Source of the DNA: Clostridium simiarum
GTDB taxonomy: Bacteria > Bacillota > Clostridia > Clostridiales > Clostridiaceae
NCBI RefSeq assembly: GCF_018919175.1
Contig: NZ_JAHLQL010000002.1
Location: forward strand, 310,001 to 374,000
Direction: 5' to 3'
Length of the DNA stretch: 64,000 bases
Part shown: positions 40,883 through 50,017 of the stretch, in pieces
Numbering within the stretch: position 1 is the first letter of the stretch
How the letters are laid out: each line of letters begins with the position of its first letter
Translations under genes and position numbers: made by a program
The notes under the pieces: model-generated
What the model saw: only the letters and a program-made list of their open reading frames with translations
What the model was told of the DNA's origin: nothing
The model's database searches: none

Positions 40883-41713
40883 TTATAGTCCTAATTTTTT
40901 AAATATCCAAGGTGCTATAGCGGTAATCCATAAACATACTATTAAGTATCTAAAGAAATCACTTAAATTTGTTGCTGGAAGTATAATTTTTAATCCAGAT
41001 TTTATAGCAAGTATGCTTGTAAGTCCAACTAATAATTTTAGTATGGTATTTAAAGGTTTTTTATTTATAGAAAAGTTTATATAGGTACTTTCAATTACAT
41101 ATCCTATGAAAAATCCAGTAAAACCTCCTACAGCTTTTGCATAATCCGTACTTGGGAATAAAATAAGACCTATTAATGAAGGGAGTATAAGAATTAGCAA
41201 AATAAATTTATTGTTTTTTTTCTTAGATAATGCAAAAAGATAATTTCCAACAATTACACTTATTACACCAAAAGCTAATCCACCTAGTACATCTAAAGGC
41301 CAATGAACACCTAAGTAAAGCCTTGAGATTCCTACCAGAAAAATAAGCAAAGTTGCAAAGATATAAAACCAAAATTTTCTAATTACTAGCATAAGAGAAA
41401 ACCATAAGGAGGTAGTGGTTTGAGTATGTCCACTAGGAAATGAATATCCTGTAGCAGTATTTTCTCTTAAACTACGTATTAAAGGATTGCCAATAGGTCT
41501 TATAGCTTTCACTGTATCTTTTATAGCTCCATTGGTTACTGTGCTAAACAGGATAGAGAATCCTAATTTGTATCCAAGGTCTTTATTAACACACCAAAAT
41601 AAATAGAGCATTATAAAAATTGATAAATATTCTTCACCTAACATGGTAAGGAATATAAAGAAATTATCAAGAAAGCCATTACTAAAGGATTGTAAAAAAA
41701 TAATTGTATTCAA
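40883..41713 (-). CDS. PAP2-family membrane phosphatase
   Basis: 276 residues with about seven helices. All three lipid-phosphatase motifs are present: KAIRPIGNP, SFPSGHTQT with the catalytic His and SRLYLGVHWPLDVLGG. It is probably a phosphatidate or undecaprenyl-pyrophosphate phosphatase acting at the outer membrane face. The TTG at 41713 has AGGAGG seven bases upstream, giving the start NTIIFLQSFSNGF; the longer open frame to 41767 runs through that ribosome site and is less likely. It stands alone on the minus strand. Confidence 0.88.
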   Translation of the reverse strand: MNTIIFLQSFSNGFLDNFFIFLTMLGEEYLSIFIMLYLFWCVNKDLGYKLGFSILFSTVTNGAIKDTVKAIRPIGNPLIRSLRENTATGYSFPSGHTQTTTSLWFSLMLVIRKFWFYIFATLLIFLVGISRLYLGVHWPLDVLGGLAFGVISVIVGNYLFALSKKKNNKFILLILILPSLIGLILFPSTDYAKAVGGFTGFFIGYVIESTYINFSINKKPLNTILKLLVGLTSILAIKSGLKIILPATNLSDFFRYLIVCLWITAIAPWIFKKLGL

Positions 41714-41939
41714 AATAATACCTCCTAGTTTTTGTAGCAAAATAAGAAAAACAAAATTATTATACAATAAATCAGTCTGAAATTGTCATAGTTTATCGAA
41801 AAAAACAAGATTACCCTGTTGACAAGGGTTTAGTTTTTATCTATACTTATGAATGTTAGATTTACTTTCAGGCAATAAAGGGAATGGCACCAGAGCTGTT
41901 CTGGAACATTTTATACAGTTTTACTACAGAGTAGTAACT

Positions 41940-41980
41940 TAAGAAGCTCATGCATGTTAGGGTTATGCATGAGCTTCTTA
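41940..41980 (-). terminator. Long perfect hairpin after the ferritin gene
   Basis: Arms TAAGAAGCTCATGCAT (41940-41955) and ATGCATGAGCTTCTTA (41965-41980) pair perfectly. The minus-strand T run is short, so termination is probable but not certain. Confidence 0.7.
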
Positions 41981-41998
41981 TTGATTTAAAAAATTTAC

Positions 41999-42511
41999 TT
42001 AAGCATTAGCTACTGGCGGAGTAAAGGTTCTTGTAGCTAACTCATCATCAAGCATGTATAAAGCTGCAGAGTTAGATTCTATTCTCTTAAGTTTTTTGAT
42101 TATAGTATTGAAGTTTTGCTCCTCTTCAACTTGTTCATCTATAAACCATTTAAGTAGGCTTATAGTTGCATGTTCCTTTTCATCTGTAGCTATATCTGCA
42201 AGATTATATATTCTAGAAGTAACTTCTTTTTCGTGTTTGTATCCCTCTTCAAAAAGATGAAGAACAGAATCATATTCCACTTTAGGTTGATCTATTTTCT
42301 CAAGTATAACTCTCCCATCCATTTGATTTATATAATCATAAAACTTCATAGCGTGGAAAAGTTCTTCTTCATACTGAACTCTAAAGAAATTTGCAAAACC
42401 ATCTAAATCTTGACTTTCAGCATAAGAAGCCATTGCTAAATAAGTATAAGCTGAGTAGAACTCATAATTAACTTGATCGTTTAAAGCTTTTAATAATCTT
42501 TCACTTAACAT
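41999..42511 (-). CDS. ftnA: Ferritin
   Basis: A 170-residue four-helix iron-storage protein. The ferroxidase site residues are in NYEFYSAYTYLAMAS (Glu17), QYEEELFHAMKF (Glu50, His53) and FIDEQVEEEQNF; the Tyr24 region is conserved too. It forms the 24-mer cage that oxidises and stores iron. AGGAGG precedes the ATG. A palindrome TGATAA-N5-TTATCA at 42618-42634, about 110 bases upstream, resembles a Fur/PerR-type site with slightly wrong spacing. Confidence 0.95.
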   Translation of the reverse strand: MLSERLLKALNDQVNYEFYSAYTYLAMASYAESQDLDGFANFFRVQYEEELFHAMKFYDYINQMDGRVILEKIDQPKVEYDSVLHLFEEGYKHEKEVTSRIYNLADIATDEKEHATISLLKWFIDEQVEEEQNFNTIIKKLKRIESNSAALYMLDDELATRTFTPPVANA

Positions 42512-42617
42512 ATTTCTACCTCCTAGTACATTTTAGACAAAAGTCTATTTATATCATAATGTATATTTTAATACAAGAGCTTTGTTTAATTTAAAAATAT
42601 AATTATATTATATCTCA

Positions 42618-42634
42618 TGATAAAATAATTATCA
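42618..42634. promoter_or_regulatory. Fur-like palindrome upstream of ferritin
   Basis: TGATAA-AATAA-TTATCA is a perfect palindrome that resembles half-sites of Fur boxes (TGATAATnATTATCA) but with two extra central bases. It lies between the ferritin promoter region and the GDPD gene end. Confidence 0.35.
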
Positions 42635-42645
42635 ATGAAGAGCAA

Positions 42646-43380
42646 TTAGCTTAATAATAAGGATTTAAGTTTATCAGGATAATTTGTTATAATTCCATCT
42701 ATCCCTAGGTCAATAAGTATTTTCATATATTTTTCATCATTGACAGTATAAGTATTTATAAGAAAATCTTTAGATTTAATCCCTTCAACGATAGGTTTAT
42801 GTATTACACTTAAAAAGTGAGGGTGAAGAGCATCACAACCTACATATTCGGCATATTTTTCTGGTTTATAAAGTCCAGCTTCATATAATAATCCCGTCTT
42901 AATCTTTGCGTCAATGTATTTACACTTTACCATGGAATAATGATTAAAAGAAGACATTATAACATTATTAGATAAATCATAATCATAGATTTTTTTTATA
43001 ACCATTTCCTCTAAGCCTTCGTAGAGTACTATGCTATTTTTCAGTTCAAGATTTAAGTAAATGCCTGTTTCCTTAACGTAAGCTAGTAACTCATCTAGAG
43101 TAGGGATTTTAGTATTTTTAAATTCATTTCCAAATTTAACTCCAAAGTTCATATTTAAAAGTTCTTTATAGGTATATTGGGAGATAAAGCCTGAACCATC
43201 AGAAGTTCTATCTATAGTTTCGTCATGACATATAACAGGTACTTTATCCTTAGTAAGCTGCACATCAGTTTCTATACCATCACAACCTACTTCTACAGCT
43301 TTTTTAAAAGCTATCATTGTATTTTCGGGGTACTTTCCACTAAAACCTCTGTGGGCTATGTTCAAACTTTTACTGGCCAT
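42646..43380 (-). CDS. Glycerophosphodiester phosphodiesterase
   Basis: A 244-residue TIM-barrel enzyme that hydrolyses glycerophosphodiesters to glycerol-3-phosphate. It has LNIAHRGFSGKYPENTM (catalytic His-Arg), GCDGIETDVQLTKD (metal-binding Glu/Asp) and PVICHDETIDRTSDG (second His). No signal peptide is seen, so it is cytoplasmic. The ATG at 43380 has AGGAGG seven bases upstream; the 19 extra residues of the open frame lie over the upstream gene's end. It follows the membrane protein gene by 16 bases, so is probably in one operon with it and the LiaRS-like genes. Confidence 0.9.
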   Translation of the reverse strand: MASKSLNIAHRGFSGKYPENTMIAFKKAVEVGCDGIETDVQLTKDKVPVICHDETIDRTSDGSGFISQYTYKELLNMNFGVKFGNEFKNTKIPTLDELLAYVKETGIYLNLELKNSIVLYEGLEEMVIKKIYDYDLSNNVIMSSFNHYSMVKCKYIDAKIKTGLLYEAGLYKPEKYAEYVGCDALHPHFLSVIHKPIVEGIKSKDFLINTYTVNDEKYMKILIDLGIDGIITNYPDKLKSLLLS

Positions 43381-43396
43381 AATGAAACCTCCTAAA

Positions 43397-43912
43397 TTAT
43401 TTTTTATTTGATTTTTTATATTCTTTATAGTCTCCAATAAATATAAAAAAACCTATAGATAAAAGAATGAAAGGCCAAAGATATCTTAACATAATAAATA
43501 CATTATTAAAATTAAATGTATAAACTATAGCTAAAATAAAAATCAGTAAAGCACAAAAAAGAGGCCAATAATTTCTTGTGAATTCCTGGTAATTCTGTTT
43601 TTTTATGTGGACAAAATAAACTATTATAAAACAAAAACCAAAGAGTATCAAAAGAATATCATAACCTATGTTACCCAGTTTATAATAACTTATTATAAAC
43701 TCCCATAGGGCTAAAGATATTAATATTAATGAAGGTATTAATATTAATATATTTTTTTCTTTACCATAATATCCCAAGAGGATATAAATGGCTAGTAAGG
43801 CAAGACCCACTATAAAAAATGAAACATTATTTCTTATAATACCCATATTTCTCAAAAGCATTAATATACCGGTGAATAATATGGTTATTGCGAAAAAAAT
43901 ATTTCTCTTCAT
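43397..43912 (-). CDS. Membrane protein with LiaI/LiaF-like transmembrane domain
   Basis: 171 residues with six hydrophobic segments; the start NIFFAITILFTGILMLLRNMGII and the later RNYWPLFCALLIFILAIVY resemble the paired-helix LiaI-LiaF-like TM region. There is no soluble LiaF C-terminal domain. It lies 18 bases after a NarL-type regulator and its kinase, the usual neighbourhood of LiaF, which inhibits its kinase. A role as membrane modulator or sensor of the adjacent kinase is an inference. AGGAGG precedes the ATG. Confidence 0.65.
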   Translation of the reverse strand: MKRNIFFAITILFTGILMLLRNMGIIRNNVSFFIVGLALLAIYILLGYYGKEKNILILIPSLILISLALWEFIISYYKLGNIGYDILLILFGFCFIIVYFVHIKKQNYQEFTRNYWPLFCALLIFILAIVYTFNFNNVFIMLRYLWPFILLSIGFFIFIGDYKEYKKSNKK

Positions 43913-43930
43913 TATATTCCTCCTGACACT

Positions 43931-44566
43931 TTAAAGATTTTCTTTTAAAAATAATACAGCTTTAGTCCTATCACTTATGCCTATTTTACTATATATATTG
44001 CTTATATAATTTTTAACAGTACCCTCAGAAATAAATAGTTTTGCAGCTATTTGCTTATTACTATGTCCTTCTATTAATAATGAAGATACTTCTATTTCCC
44101 TTTCAGAAAGATCTAGTTTCTTTTTTAGAATTTCTTTTGAACTTTCCTTATGTGATAATTTAGCTACAAGTTTTGCAGCTATATTTGTTGGTATGAAAAG
44201 CTGGCCTTTTAAGCTATCTCTTATGGCTTCAATCAATTTATCTGCTGGAATATCTTTAAGAAGATATCCAGAGGCACCATTAGATAAAGCTTCTACTATA
44301 TACTCATCATCATCAAAGGTGGTAAGCATTATTACTGCAATTTTAGGAAGAGAGGTCTTTATTTTTTTTACACTTTCAACACCGTTCATTACAGGCATTC
44401 TAATATCCATTAATATAACATCAGGATGCAGTTTAATAGCCTGTTCTATTGCCTGTTCTCCATTTTCACAGGTAGCTACTACCTCGATATCATCTTCTAA
44501 ATCTAAAATAGTTTTAAGACCATCTCTCATAAGGGTCTGATCATCTGCGATCAACACTCGTATCAT
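43931..44566 (-). CDS. Response regulator, NarL/LuxR family (LiaR-like)
   Basis: 211 residues: receiver with IRVLIADDQTLMRDGLKTI, phospho-Asp in DVILMDIRMPVMNG, Thr/Lys switch in MLTTFDDDEYI and LLKDIPAD, then a LuxR helix-turn-helix (LSEREIEVSSLLIEGHSNKQ, LFISEGTVKNYISNIYSK). Together with the upstream kinase it forms a two-component pair of the LiaRS/DesRK type that commonly answers to cell-envelope stress. The genes are separated by six bases, and GGAGGAG within the kinase end is its ribosome site. Confidence 0.92.
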   Translation of the reverse strand: MIRVLIADDQTLMRDGLKTILDLEDDIEVVATCENGEQAIEQAIKLHPDVILMDIRMPVMNGVESVKKIKTSLPKIAVIMLTTFDDDEYIVEALSNGASGYLLKDIPADKLIEAIRDSLKGQLFIPTNIAAKLVAKLSHKESSKEILKKKLDLSEREIEVSSLLIEGHSNKQIAAKLFISEGTVKNYISNIYSKIGISDRTKAVLFLKENL

Positions 44567-44572
44567 AACAAA

Positions 44573-45754
44573 TTACTCCTCCAATAAATTAAATTTAATT
44601 ATACATCCGCCTTTAGGATAAGAAATTACATTAAAATTCCCGCCTAATTCTTCTATAGATTCTTTCATTGTAGTAAGACCAAAGCCCATTATCATATCAT
44701 CAGATCCAATACCGTTGTCTTTTAAATAGAAGTAAATATTTTTATTCTCTTTATAAAGTTTAAAAATAAATTCTGTAACCCTACCATGTTTAATTCCATT
44801 TGTAAGGCCTTCTAATAAACTATTATAAATTATCTTTTCATAATTTTTAGGGATATCTTCATTTAATAAAATGTCATAGGATATTTTTATTTCTGTATGA
44901 AGCTGTGTGTCTTCAATAAGAAGCTTTAAAGAAGGTATAAACTCTATAAGATCTTTTCCTTCTTTTAATAGTCTTACAGATTTTCTAATATCATAAAGTC
45001 CTTTTCTAACTTGTTCCTGAGCTAAATCTATTTTTTCCAATCCAGCCGCTTTATTTTTTGCTAAAAGTCTTTTGCCAGCCTCCATTTCCACTAAGACCGT
45101 AGTAAGAGTATGGCCCACAGTATCATGAATCTCCCGAGCGATTCTATTTCTTTCTTTTAAAGCTGACATTTCTTCAAGAGCTTCAGAGTGCTCTTTTAAT
45201 TTTATATAAGCTTTTTCAAGTTTTATATTTTTCTCTTCTATTTCTTTCATGGAGCTAGAAAGCTTAGTACTTTGAATTATTTGTTGTTTTGAAAAATACA
45301 ATATACTTGCTAGAAAGCTAAATCCTAACAAAGCTATTAGGGATGAAAATGAAATAGGGCCTATAGTGGGATATAAAGATGGCATGGAAGCATTATAAAC
45401 CACAAAAGATATATATCCTAATACTATAATTAAAAAACTAAACTTATTACTATGAAAGAATATGGAGTCCATAATTAATATTATAGTGTATAAAATTGAG
45501 ACACCGGACATATCGGTGACAAAAATAAGGTAGACTATGGTTAAGTCAAAGAATAGCATCAGTTTACCTATGTGTTTTTTATGGCTTACTGGATAGATTA
45601 TAGACAATCTAATGCTAACAGAAATTATTAAAAGTGAGGATAAAAATCCCAAAATCACTCTATTTTCGTTAGAAAAATAAATTAATAGCAAAAATATTAA
45701 AGTAAAAGAAAGATATAGTATTATCCAAATGGTTTTCTCAGTATTTTTATCCAT
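44573..45754 (-). CDS. Sensor histidine kinase, HisKA_3 (LiaS/DesK type)
   Basis: 394 residues with an N-terminal membrane block of about six helices and almost no external loop, a coiled-coil linker (residues 155-200), the HisKA_3 phospho-His in ERNRIAREIHDTVGHTLTT and a short ATPase domain (LLEGLTNGIKHGR, LKDNGIGSD, GFGLTTMKESIEELGG). Kinases with buried multi-helix sensors often sense the membrane itself. The ATG at 45754 has GGAG upstream; a TTG at 45769 lacks a site. The 612-base gap to rex holds promoters for both directions but, apart from a CACTAT-N5-ATAGTG palindrome at 46123-46139, nothing I can name. Confidence 0.9.
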   Translation of the reverse strand: MDKNTEKTIWIILYLSFTLIFLLLIYFSNENRVILGFLSSLLIISVSIRLSIIYPVSHKKHIGKLMLFFDLTIVYLIFVTDMSGVSILYTIILIMDSIFFHSNKFSFLIIVLGYISFVVYNASMPSLYPTIGPISFSSLIALLGFSFLASILYFSKQQIIQSTKLSSSMKEIEEKNIKLEKAYIKLKEHSEALEEMSALKERNRIAREIHDTVGHTLTTVLVEMEAGKRLLAKNKAAGLEKIDLAQEQVRKGLYDIRKSVRLLKEGKDLIEFIPSLKLLIEDTQLHTEIKISYDILLNEDIPKNYEKIIYNSLLEGLTNGIKHGRVTEFIFKLYKENKNIYFYLKDNGIGSDDMIMGFGLTTMKESIEELGGNFNVISYPKGGCIIKFNLLEE

Positions 45755-46366
45755 AATATCTCCAAACAACTAATATTTTTTAAAATTTATTTATATTATA
45801 GCATTTATTTCATATTTATATATATAAATAGAAATTTATTAATCAATATGGAGATATTTATTATAATTTAAAATAGAATATAAGTTTTAAAATTAATGTT
45901 GAATATATTAGGAACAATAGGTCAATAATTAAAACATATAGTAAATATAAAAATACATTGTTAAAAAAATAGTAATTATAATAGATTTGTGTGAACTTTC
46001 CCAGTTATAATTTAACAAAAAACCTTTTCAATAGTTATAAAATTATCAAACTAGCATATTGTTTTTATCATACCAAACAAGGTATAATAGTAAATAATAC
46101 ATAAATAATTATAAACTTTAGTCACTATGTTAAATAGTGTGATAAAATGTAGATTATGTGTGTTGTTAAATTTAAATTTTAAAAGGATCTGTATATTAAG
46201 ATCAGTATATATTGAAGTCTTTATGTATTAGTTTATTAGTAGATAAGGTTATTGAGCTACTTACATTAAGGTTAGGTTTATACAGATATATGAATCATAG
46301 TTAATTTTACATATAAAATAAACAATATAAATATGTGAATAGAAATTTAGTTAAAGAGGTGTAAAT

Positions 46367-47014
46367 ATGGACAGAAAAAGAAATATTTCTATGGCGGTGA
46401 TAAAAAGATTACCTAAATATCATAGATATCTTGCTGAATTACTTAGAAATGATGTAGATAGAATTTCTTCGAAAGAATTAAGTGAAAAAATTGGCTTTAC
46501 AGCTTCTCAAATAAGGCAGGATTTAAATTGTTTTGGAGATTTTGGCCAACAAGGATATGGATATAATGTACGTGAGCTATATGCTCAAATAAGCCAAATA
46601 TTAGGGCTATCAAACGATTATAAGACAGCTATAATAGGTGCTGGTAACATAGGGCAAGCTATAGCAAATTATAATAGATTTGAAAAACTAGGATTTAATC
46701 TAGAAGCTATATTTGATGCTAATCCTAAGCTTTTAGGCATAAGAATTAGAGATATAGAAATACAAGACATAGATAAGCTAGAAGAGTATCTTCGTTCAAA
46801 TTCTATAGATATAGGAATAATTTGTGTTCCTAGAGTAAATGCCCAAAAGGTTTGCAATATCCTTGTGAACAATGGTGTTAGAGGTATTTGGAACTTCGCA
46901 CCTGTAGATCTTGTAGCTCCAGAGGATGTAGTGATAGAAAATGTTCATCTTAGTGAGAGTTTACTGACACTTACTTATTTACTTCATGAAAAGGATGAAG
47001 AAATTGAAGAGTAA
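46367..47014 (+). CDS. rex: Redox-sensing transcriptional repressor Rex
   Basis: 215 residues: an N-terminal winged helix (PKYHRYLAELLRNDV, FTASQIRQDLNCFGDFGQQGYGYN) and an NAD(H)-binding Rossmann domain with AIIGAGNIGQAIANY and FDANPKLLG. Rex leaves its operators when NADH rises and, in clostridia, governs butyrate, alcohol and hydrogen genes. The adjacent crt operon has a good Rex operator at 47128-47145 and a weaker match precedes the hydrogenase gene (60093-60110). GAGGTG precedes the ATG. Confidence 0.95.
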   Translation: MDRKRNISMAVIKRLPKYHRYLAELLRNDVDRISSKELSEKIGFTASQIRQDLNCFGDFGQQGYGYNVRELYAQISQILGLSNDYKTAIIGAGNIGQAIANYNRFEKLGFNLEAIFDANPKLLGIRIRDIEIQDIDKLEEYLRSNSIDIGIICVPRVNAQKVCNILVNNGVRGIWNFAPVDLVAPEDVVIENVHLSESLLTLTYLLHEKDEEIEE

Positions 47015-47090
47015 AAATAATAAAAAGAATAAAAACATTCAAAATAATTTTTTTATTATTGAAATAAATTATTTTTAAGGGTATAATTAT

Positions 47091-47112
47091 AATTGAAGTG
47101 AAAACTTCAATT
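47091..47112. promoter_or_regulatory. Palindrome upstream of crt: activator site or rex terminator
   Basis: AATTGAAGT-N4-ACTTCAATT, perfect 9-base arms, followed by ATTTTTTAATTTT. It could be a weak A/T-rich terminator of rex, or the upstream activator site of the -24/-12 promoter 55 bases downstream. The two roles cannot be separated from sequence alone. Confidence 0.6.
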
Positions 47113-47127
47113 ATTTTTTAATTTTAT

Positions 47128-47145
47128 TTGTTAGATAATTAACAA
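47128..47145. promoter_or_regulatory. Rex operator upstream of crt
   Basis: TTGTTAGATAATTAACAA matches the Rex consensus TTGTTAANNNNTTAACAA with a single mismatch. It lies 22 bases before the -24 element, between it and the palindrome at 47091-47112, so Rex could block contact between activator and sigma54 polymerase. Confidence 0.85.
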
Positions 47146-47166
47146 ACCCTAAGTAAAAAATTGAAA

Positions 47167-47183
47167 TTGGCATATTAATTGCT
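47167..47183 (+). promoter_or_regulatory. Sigma54 (-24/-12) promoter of the crt-bcd-etfBA-hbd operon
   Basis: TTGGCATATTAATTGCT has the TGGCA and TTGC blocks with GG and GC 12 bases apart. It lies 48 bases before the crt start; no sigma-A promoter of comparable quality is seen in this gap. Confidence 0.8.
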
Positions 47184-47230
47184 TTAATTTCAATATATAA
47201 TCATTGAAAAATCATTAAGGGAGGATTATC

Positions 47231-48013
47231 ATGGAGCTAAAAAATGTTATCCTTGAGAAAGAAGGCAATATTGCTATTGTCACAATCAACAGACCGAAAG
47301 CGTTAAACGCTTTAAATTCAGAAACTTTAAAAGAGTTAGACATTATTGTAGACGAGCTAGAAAATGATGAAAGTATTTATGCGGTAGTTTTAACAGGTGC
47401 AGGAGAAAAGGCATTTGTTGCAGGTGCGGACATAACAGAAATGAAAGATCTAACTACTATTGAAGGAAGAAAGTTCTCAGTACTTGGAAATAAAGTTTTC
47501 AGAAGGATTGAGAATCTTGAAAAACCAGTTATAGCAGCTATTCATGGTTTTGCTTTAGGTGGAGGATGTGAACTTGCTATGGCTTGTGATATAAGAATAG
47601 CAACAGAAAAAGCAAAGTTTGCACAACCAGAAGTAGGTCTTGGAATAACTCCAGGTTTTGGGGGGACTCAAAGATTAGCAAGACATGTAGGACTAGGTAT
47701 TGCAAAAGAGATGATATTTACAGGACGAATGATGAAATCTGATGAAGCTTTAAGAATAGGATTAATAAATAAAATAGTTGAAGTAGAAAAATTAATGGAA
47801 GAAGCTAAGGCTATGGCAAACTTAATAGCCTCTAATGCACCTATAGCAGTTACACTATCAAAAGTAGCTATAAATAGAGGAATGCAATGTGATATAGACA
47901 CAGCTTTAATGTATGAAGCAGAAGCTTTTGGTCAGTGTTTCTCAACTGAAGACCAAAAAGAAGGAATGAGTGCCTTTGTAGAAAAAAGAGATAAGAATTT
48001 CCAAAATAAATAA
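47231..48013 (+). CDS. crt: 3-hydroxybutyryl-CoA dehydratase (crotonase)
   Basis: 260 residues of the enoyl-CoA hydratase family. It removes water from 3-hydroxybutyryl-CoA to give crotonyl-CoA. It has the oxyanion-hole AFVAGADITEMKDL and IHGFALGGGCELAMACD, and the two catalytic glutamates in GGGCELAMACD and AKFAQPEVGLGITPG. First gene of the butyryl-CoA operon; AGGGAGG precedes the ATG. The thiolase that would supply acetoacetyl-CoA is not in this operon or window. Confidence 0.96.
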   Translation: MELKNVILEKEGNIAIVTINRPKALNALNSETLKELDIIVDELENDESIYAVVLTGAGEKAFVAGADITEMKDLTTIEGRKFSVLGNKVFRRIENLEKPVIAAIHGFALGGGCELAMACDIRIATEKAKFAQPEVGLGITPGFGGTQRLARHVGLGIAKEMIFTGRMMKSDEALRIGLINKIVEVEKLMEEAKAMANLIASNAPIAVTLSKVAINRGMQCDIDTALMYEAEAFGQCFSTEDQKEGMSAFVEKRDKNFQNK

Positions 48014-48052
48014 TACCTTATTTAATATGGTCTTTTAAGGAGGTAAAAATAA

Positions 48053-49192
48053 ATGAATTTTGCATTATCACAAGAACAACTATTAGTTAGACAAATGGTA
48101 AGACAGTTTGCAGAAGAGAAAGTTAAGCCTATAGCAGGTGAAATAGATGAAACAGAAAGATTTCCTATGGAAAATGCTAAGATTATGGGTAAATATGGTC
48201 TTATGGGAATTCCATTTCCAAAGGAATATGGTGGAGCCTCTGGAGATACATTAGCTTATATATTAGCAGTAGAAGAGTTATCAAAGGTTTGTGGAACAAC
48301 AGGAATTATATTATCTGCTCATGTTTCACTATGTGAATCTTTAATATATCAATTTGGTAATGAAGCTCAAAGACAAAAATATCTACCATCTTTAATAAGT
48401 GGTGAAAAACTAGGTGCTTTTGGATTAACAGAGCCAGGAGCAGGAACGGATGCGGCAGGACAACAAACTACAGCAACTTTAGATGGGGATCATTATGTTT
48501 TAAATGGATCAAAAATATTTATAACTAATGGTGGAGTTGCAGAAGTATTTATAATATTTGCTATGACAGACAGAAGCAAAGGAACTAAAGGAATATCAGC
48601 CTTTATAGTTGAAAAAGATTTTGAAGGATTCTCTATAGGTAAGCTTGAAGATAAGATGGGAATAAGGGCTTCATCAACTACAGAGCTTGTAATGGAAAAT
48701 TGTATAGTTCCAAAAGAAAACTTAATTGGACAAGAAGGAAAAGGTTTCGGTATAGCAATGAAGACTCTTGACGGAGGAAGAATTGGAGTTGCTGCTCAAG
48801 CTTTAGGTATAGCAGAAGGTGCTTTAGAAGAAAGCATTAAATATATGAAGGAAAGAAAACAATTTGGAAGACCAATTAGCGCATTCCAAGGATTACAATG
48901 GATGATAGCTGATATGGACGTTAAAATAGAAGCTGCAAGATATCTAGTATATAATGCTGCTTGGTTAAAAGATCAAGGGCTTCCATATTCAGTAGAAGCT
49001 GCAAGAGCAAAGTTATTTGCATCAGAGGTAGCTATGGAAGTTACAACTAAGGCAGTTCAAATCTTCGGAGGATATGGATATACTAGAGAGTACCCAGTGG
49101 AAAGAATGATGAGAGATGCTAAGATAACTGAGATATATGAAGGAACTTCACAAGTTCAGAAAATGGTTATAGCCGGAAATGCATTGAAATAG
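48053..49192 (+). CDS. bcd: Butyryl-CoA dehydrogenase
   Basis: A 379-residue FAD acyl-CoA dehydrogenase. It reduces crotonyl-CoA to butyryl-CoA and, with the EtfAB encoded next, bifurcates electrons from NADH to crotonyl-CoA and ferredoxin. Visible are FGLTEPGAGTDAAG, FITNGGVAEVF, ALGIAEGALEESIKYMKER, IFGGYGYTREYPVERMMRDA and the catalytic Glu in IYEGTSQVQ. AAGGAGG precedes the ATG; 12 bases separate it from etfB. Confidence 0.97.
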   Translation: MNFALSQEQLLVRQMVRQFAEEKVKPIAGEIDETERFPMENAKIMGKYGLMGIPFPKEYGGASGDTLAYILAVEELSKVCGTTGIILSAHVSLCESLIYQFGNEAQRQKYLPSLISGEKLGAFGLTEPGAGTDAAGQQTTATLDGDHYVLNGSKIFITNGGVAEVFIIFAMTDRSKGTKGISAFIVEKDFEGFSIGKLEDKMGIRASSTTELVMENCIVPKENLIGQEGKGFGIAMKTLDGGRIGVAAQALGIAEGALEESIKYMKERKQFGRPISAFQGLQWMIADMDVKIEAARYLVYNAAWLKDQGLPYSVEAARAKLFASEVAMEVTTKAVQIFGGYGYTREYPVERMMRDAKITEIYEGTSQVQKMVIAGNALK

Positions 49193-49204
49193 GAGGTTAC
49201 ATAG

Positions 49205-49984
49205 ATGAATATAGTAGTTTGTTTAAAACAAGTACCAGACACCACAGCAGTAAGAATTGACCCAAAAACAGGAACTCTTATAAGAGAAGGGGTTCCCTCA
49301 ATAATAAATCCAGAAGACAAACATGCTTTAGAAGAAGCTTTAGTTTTAAAGGATAAATACGGTGCAAAAGTAACTGTTATAAGTATGGGACCGCCACAAG
49401 CAAAGAATGCATTAAGAGAATCTTTATCCATGGGAGCAGATGAAGCTATTCTTATAACAGATAGAGCATTTGCTGGAGCGGATACATTAGCAACATCAAA
49501 AGCATTAGCAGGAGCTTTAAAAAAGCTTGATTATGATATAGTATTTGCTGGAAGACAAGCTATAGATGGAGATACAGCTCAAGTTGGTCCTGAAATAGCT
49601 GAGCATTTAAATATTCCTCAAGTTACTTATGTACAAGAAGTAGTAGCTGAAGGAGAAGTATTAAAAATAAACAGAGCTTTAGAAGATGGATATGAAATAA
49701 TTGAAGTTAAAGCTCCAGTATTATTAACGGCCATAAAAGAATTAAATGAGCCAAGATACATGCACGCAAATTATATATTTGAATCTTCTAATAAGGAAAT
49801 CAAAATATGGACAGCTGATGATATAGAGGTTGATAAATCCCAACTTGGACTTGCTGGTTCACCTACAAAGGTTAAAAGGTCAATAACCAAAGAAGCAAAA
49901 GGACAGGGAGAAGTAGTAAACAAGCCGGCAAAAGAGGCAGTTGAACACGTATTCTCAAAACTAAGAGAAAAGCATTATATCTAA
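49205..49984 (+). CDS. etfB: Electron transfer flavoprotein, beta subunit
   Basis: 259 residues: start MNIVVCLKQVPDT, the middle AGRQAIDGDTAQVGPEIAEHL and GYEIIEVKAPVLLTAIKELNEPR with the late hydrophobic loop are typical of EtfB, which in bifurcating complexes binds the FAD that takes NADH electrons. Partner of EtfA and Bcd. AGGAGG overlaps the bcd stop region, so translation is probably coupled. Confidence 0.97.
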   Translation: MNIVVCLKQVPDTTAVRIDPKTGTLIREGVPSIINPEDKHALEEALVLKDKYGAKVTVISMGPPQAKNALRESLSMGADEAILITDRAFAGADTLATSKALAGALKKLDYDIVFAGRQAIDGDTAQVGPEIAEHLNIPQVTYVQEVVAEGEVLKINRALEDGYEIIEVKAPVLLTAIKELNEPRYMHANYIFESSNKEIKIWTADDIEVDKSQLGLAGSPTKVKRSITKEAKGQGEVVNKPAKEAVEHVFSKLREKHYI

Positions 49985-50017
49985 TCTACAGTTAGGAAAA
50001 TTAGGAGGGATTTATAA

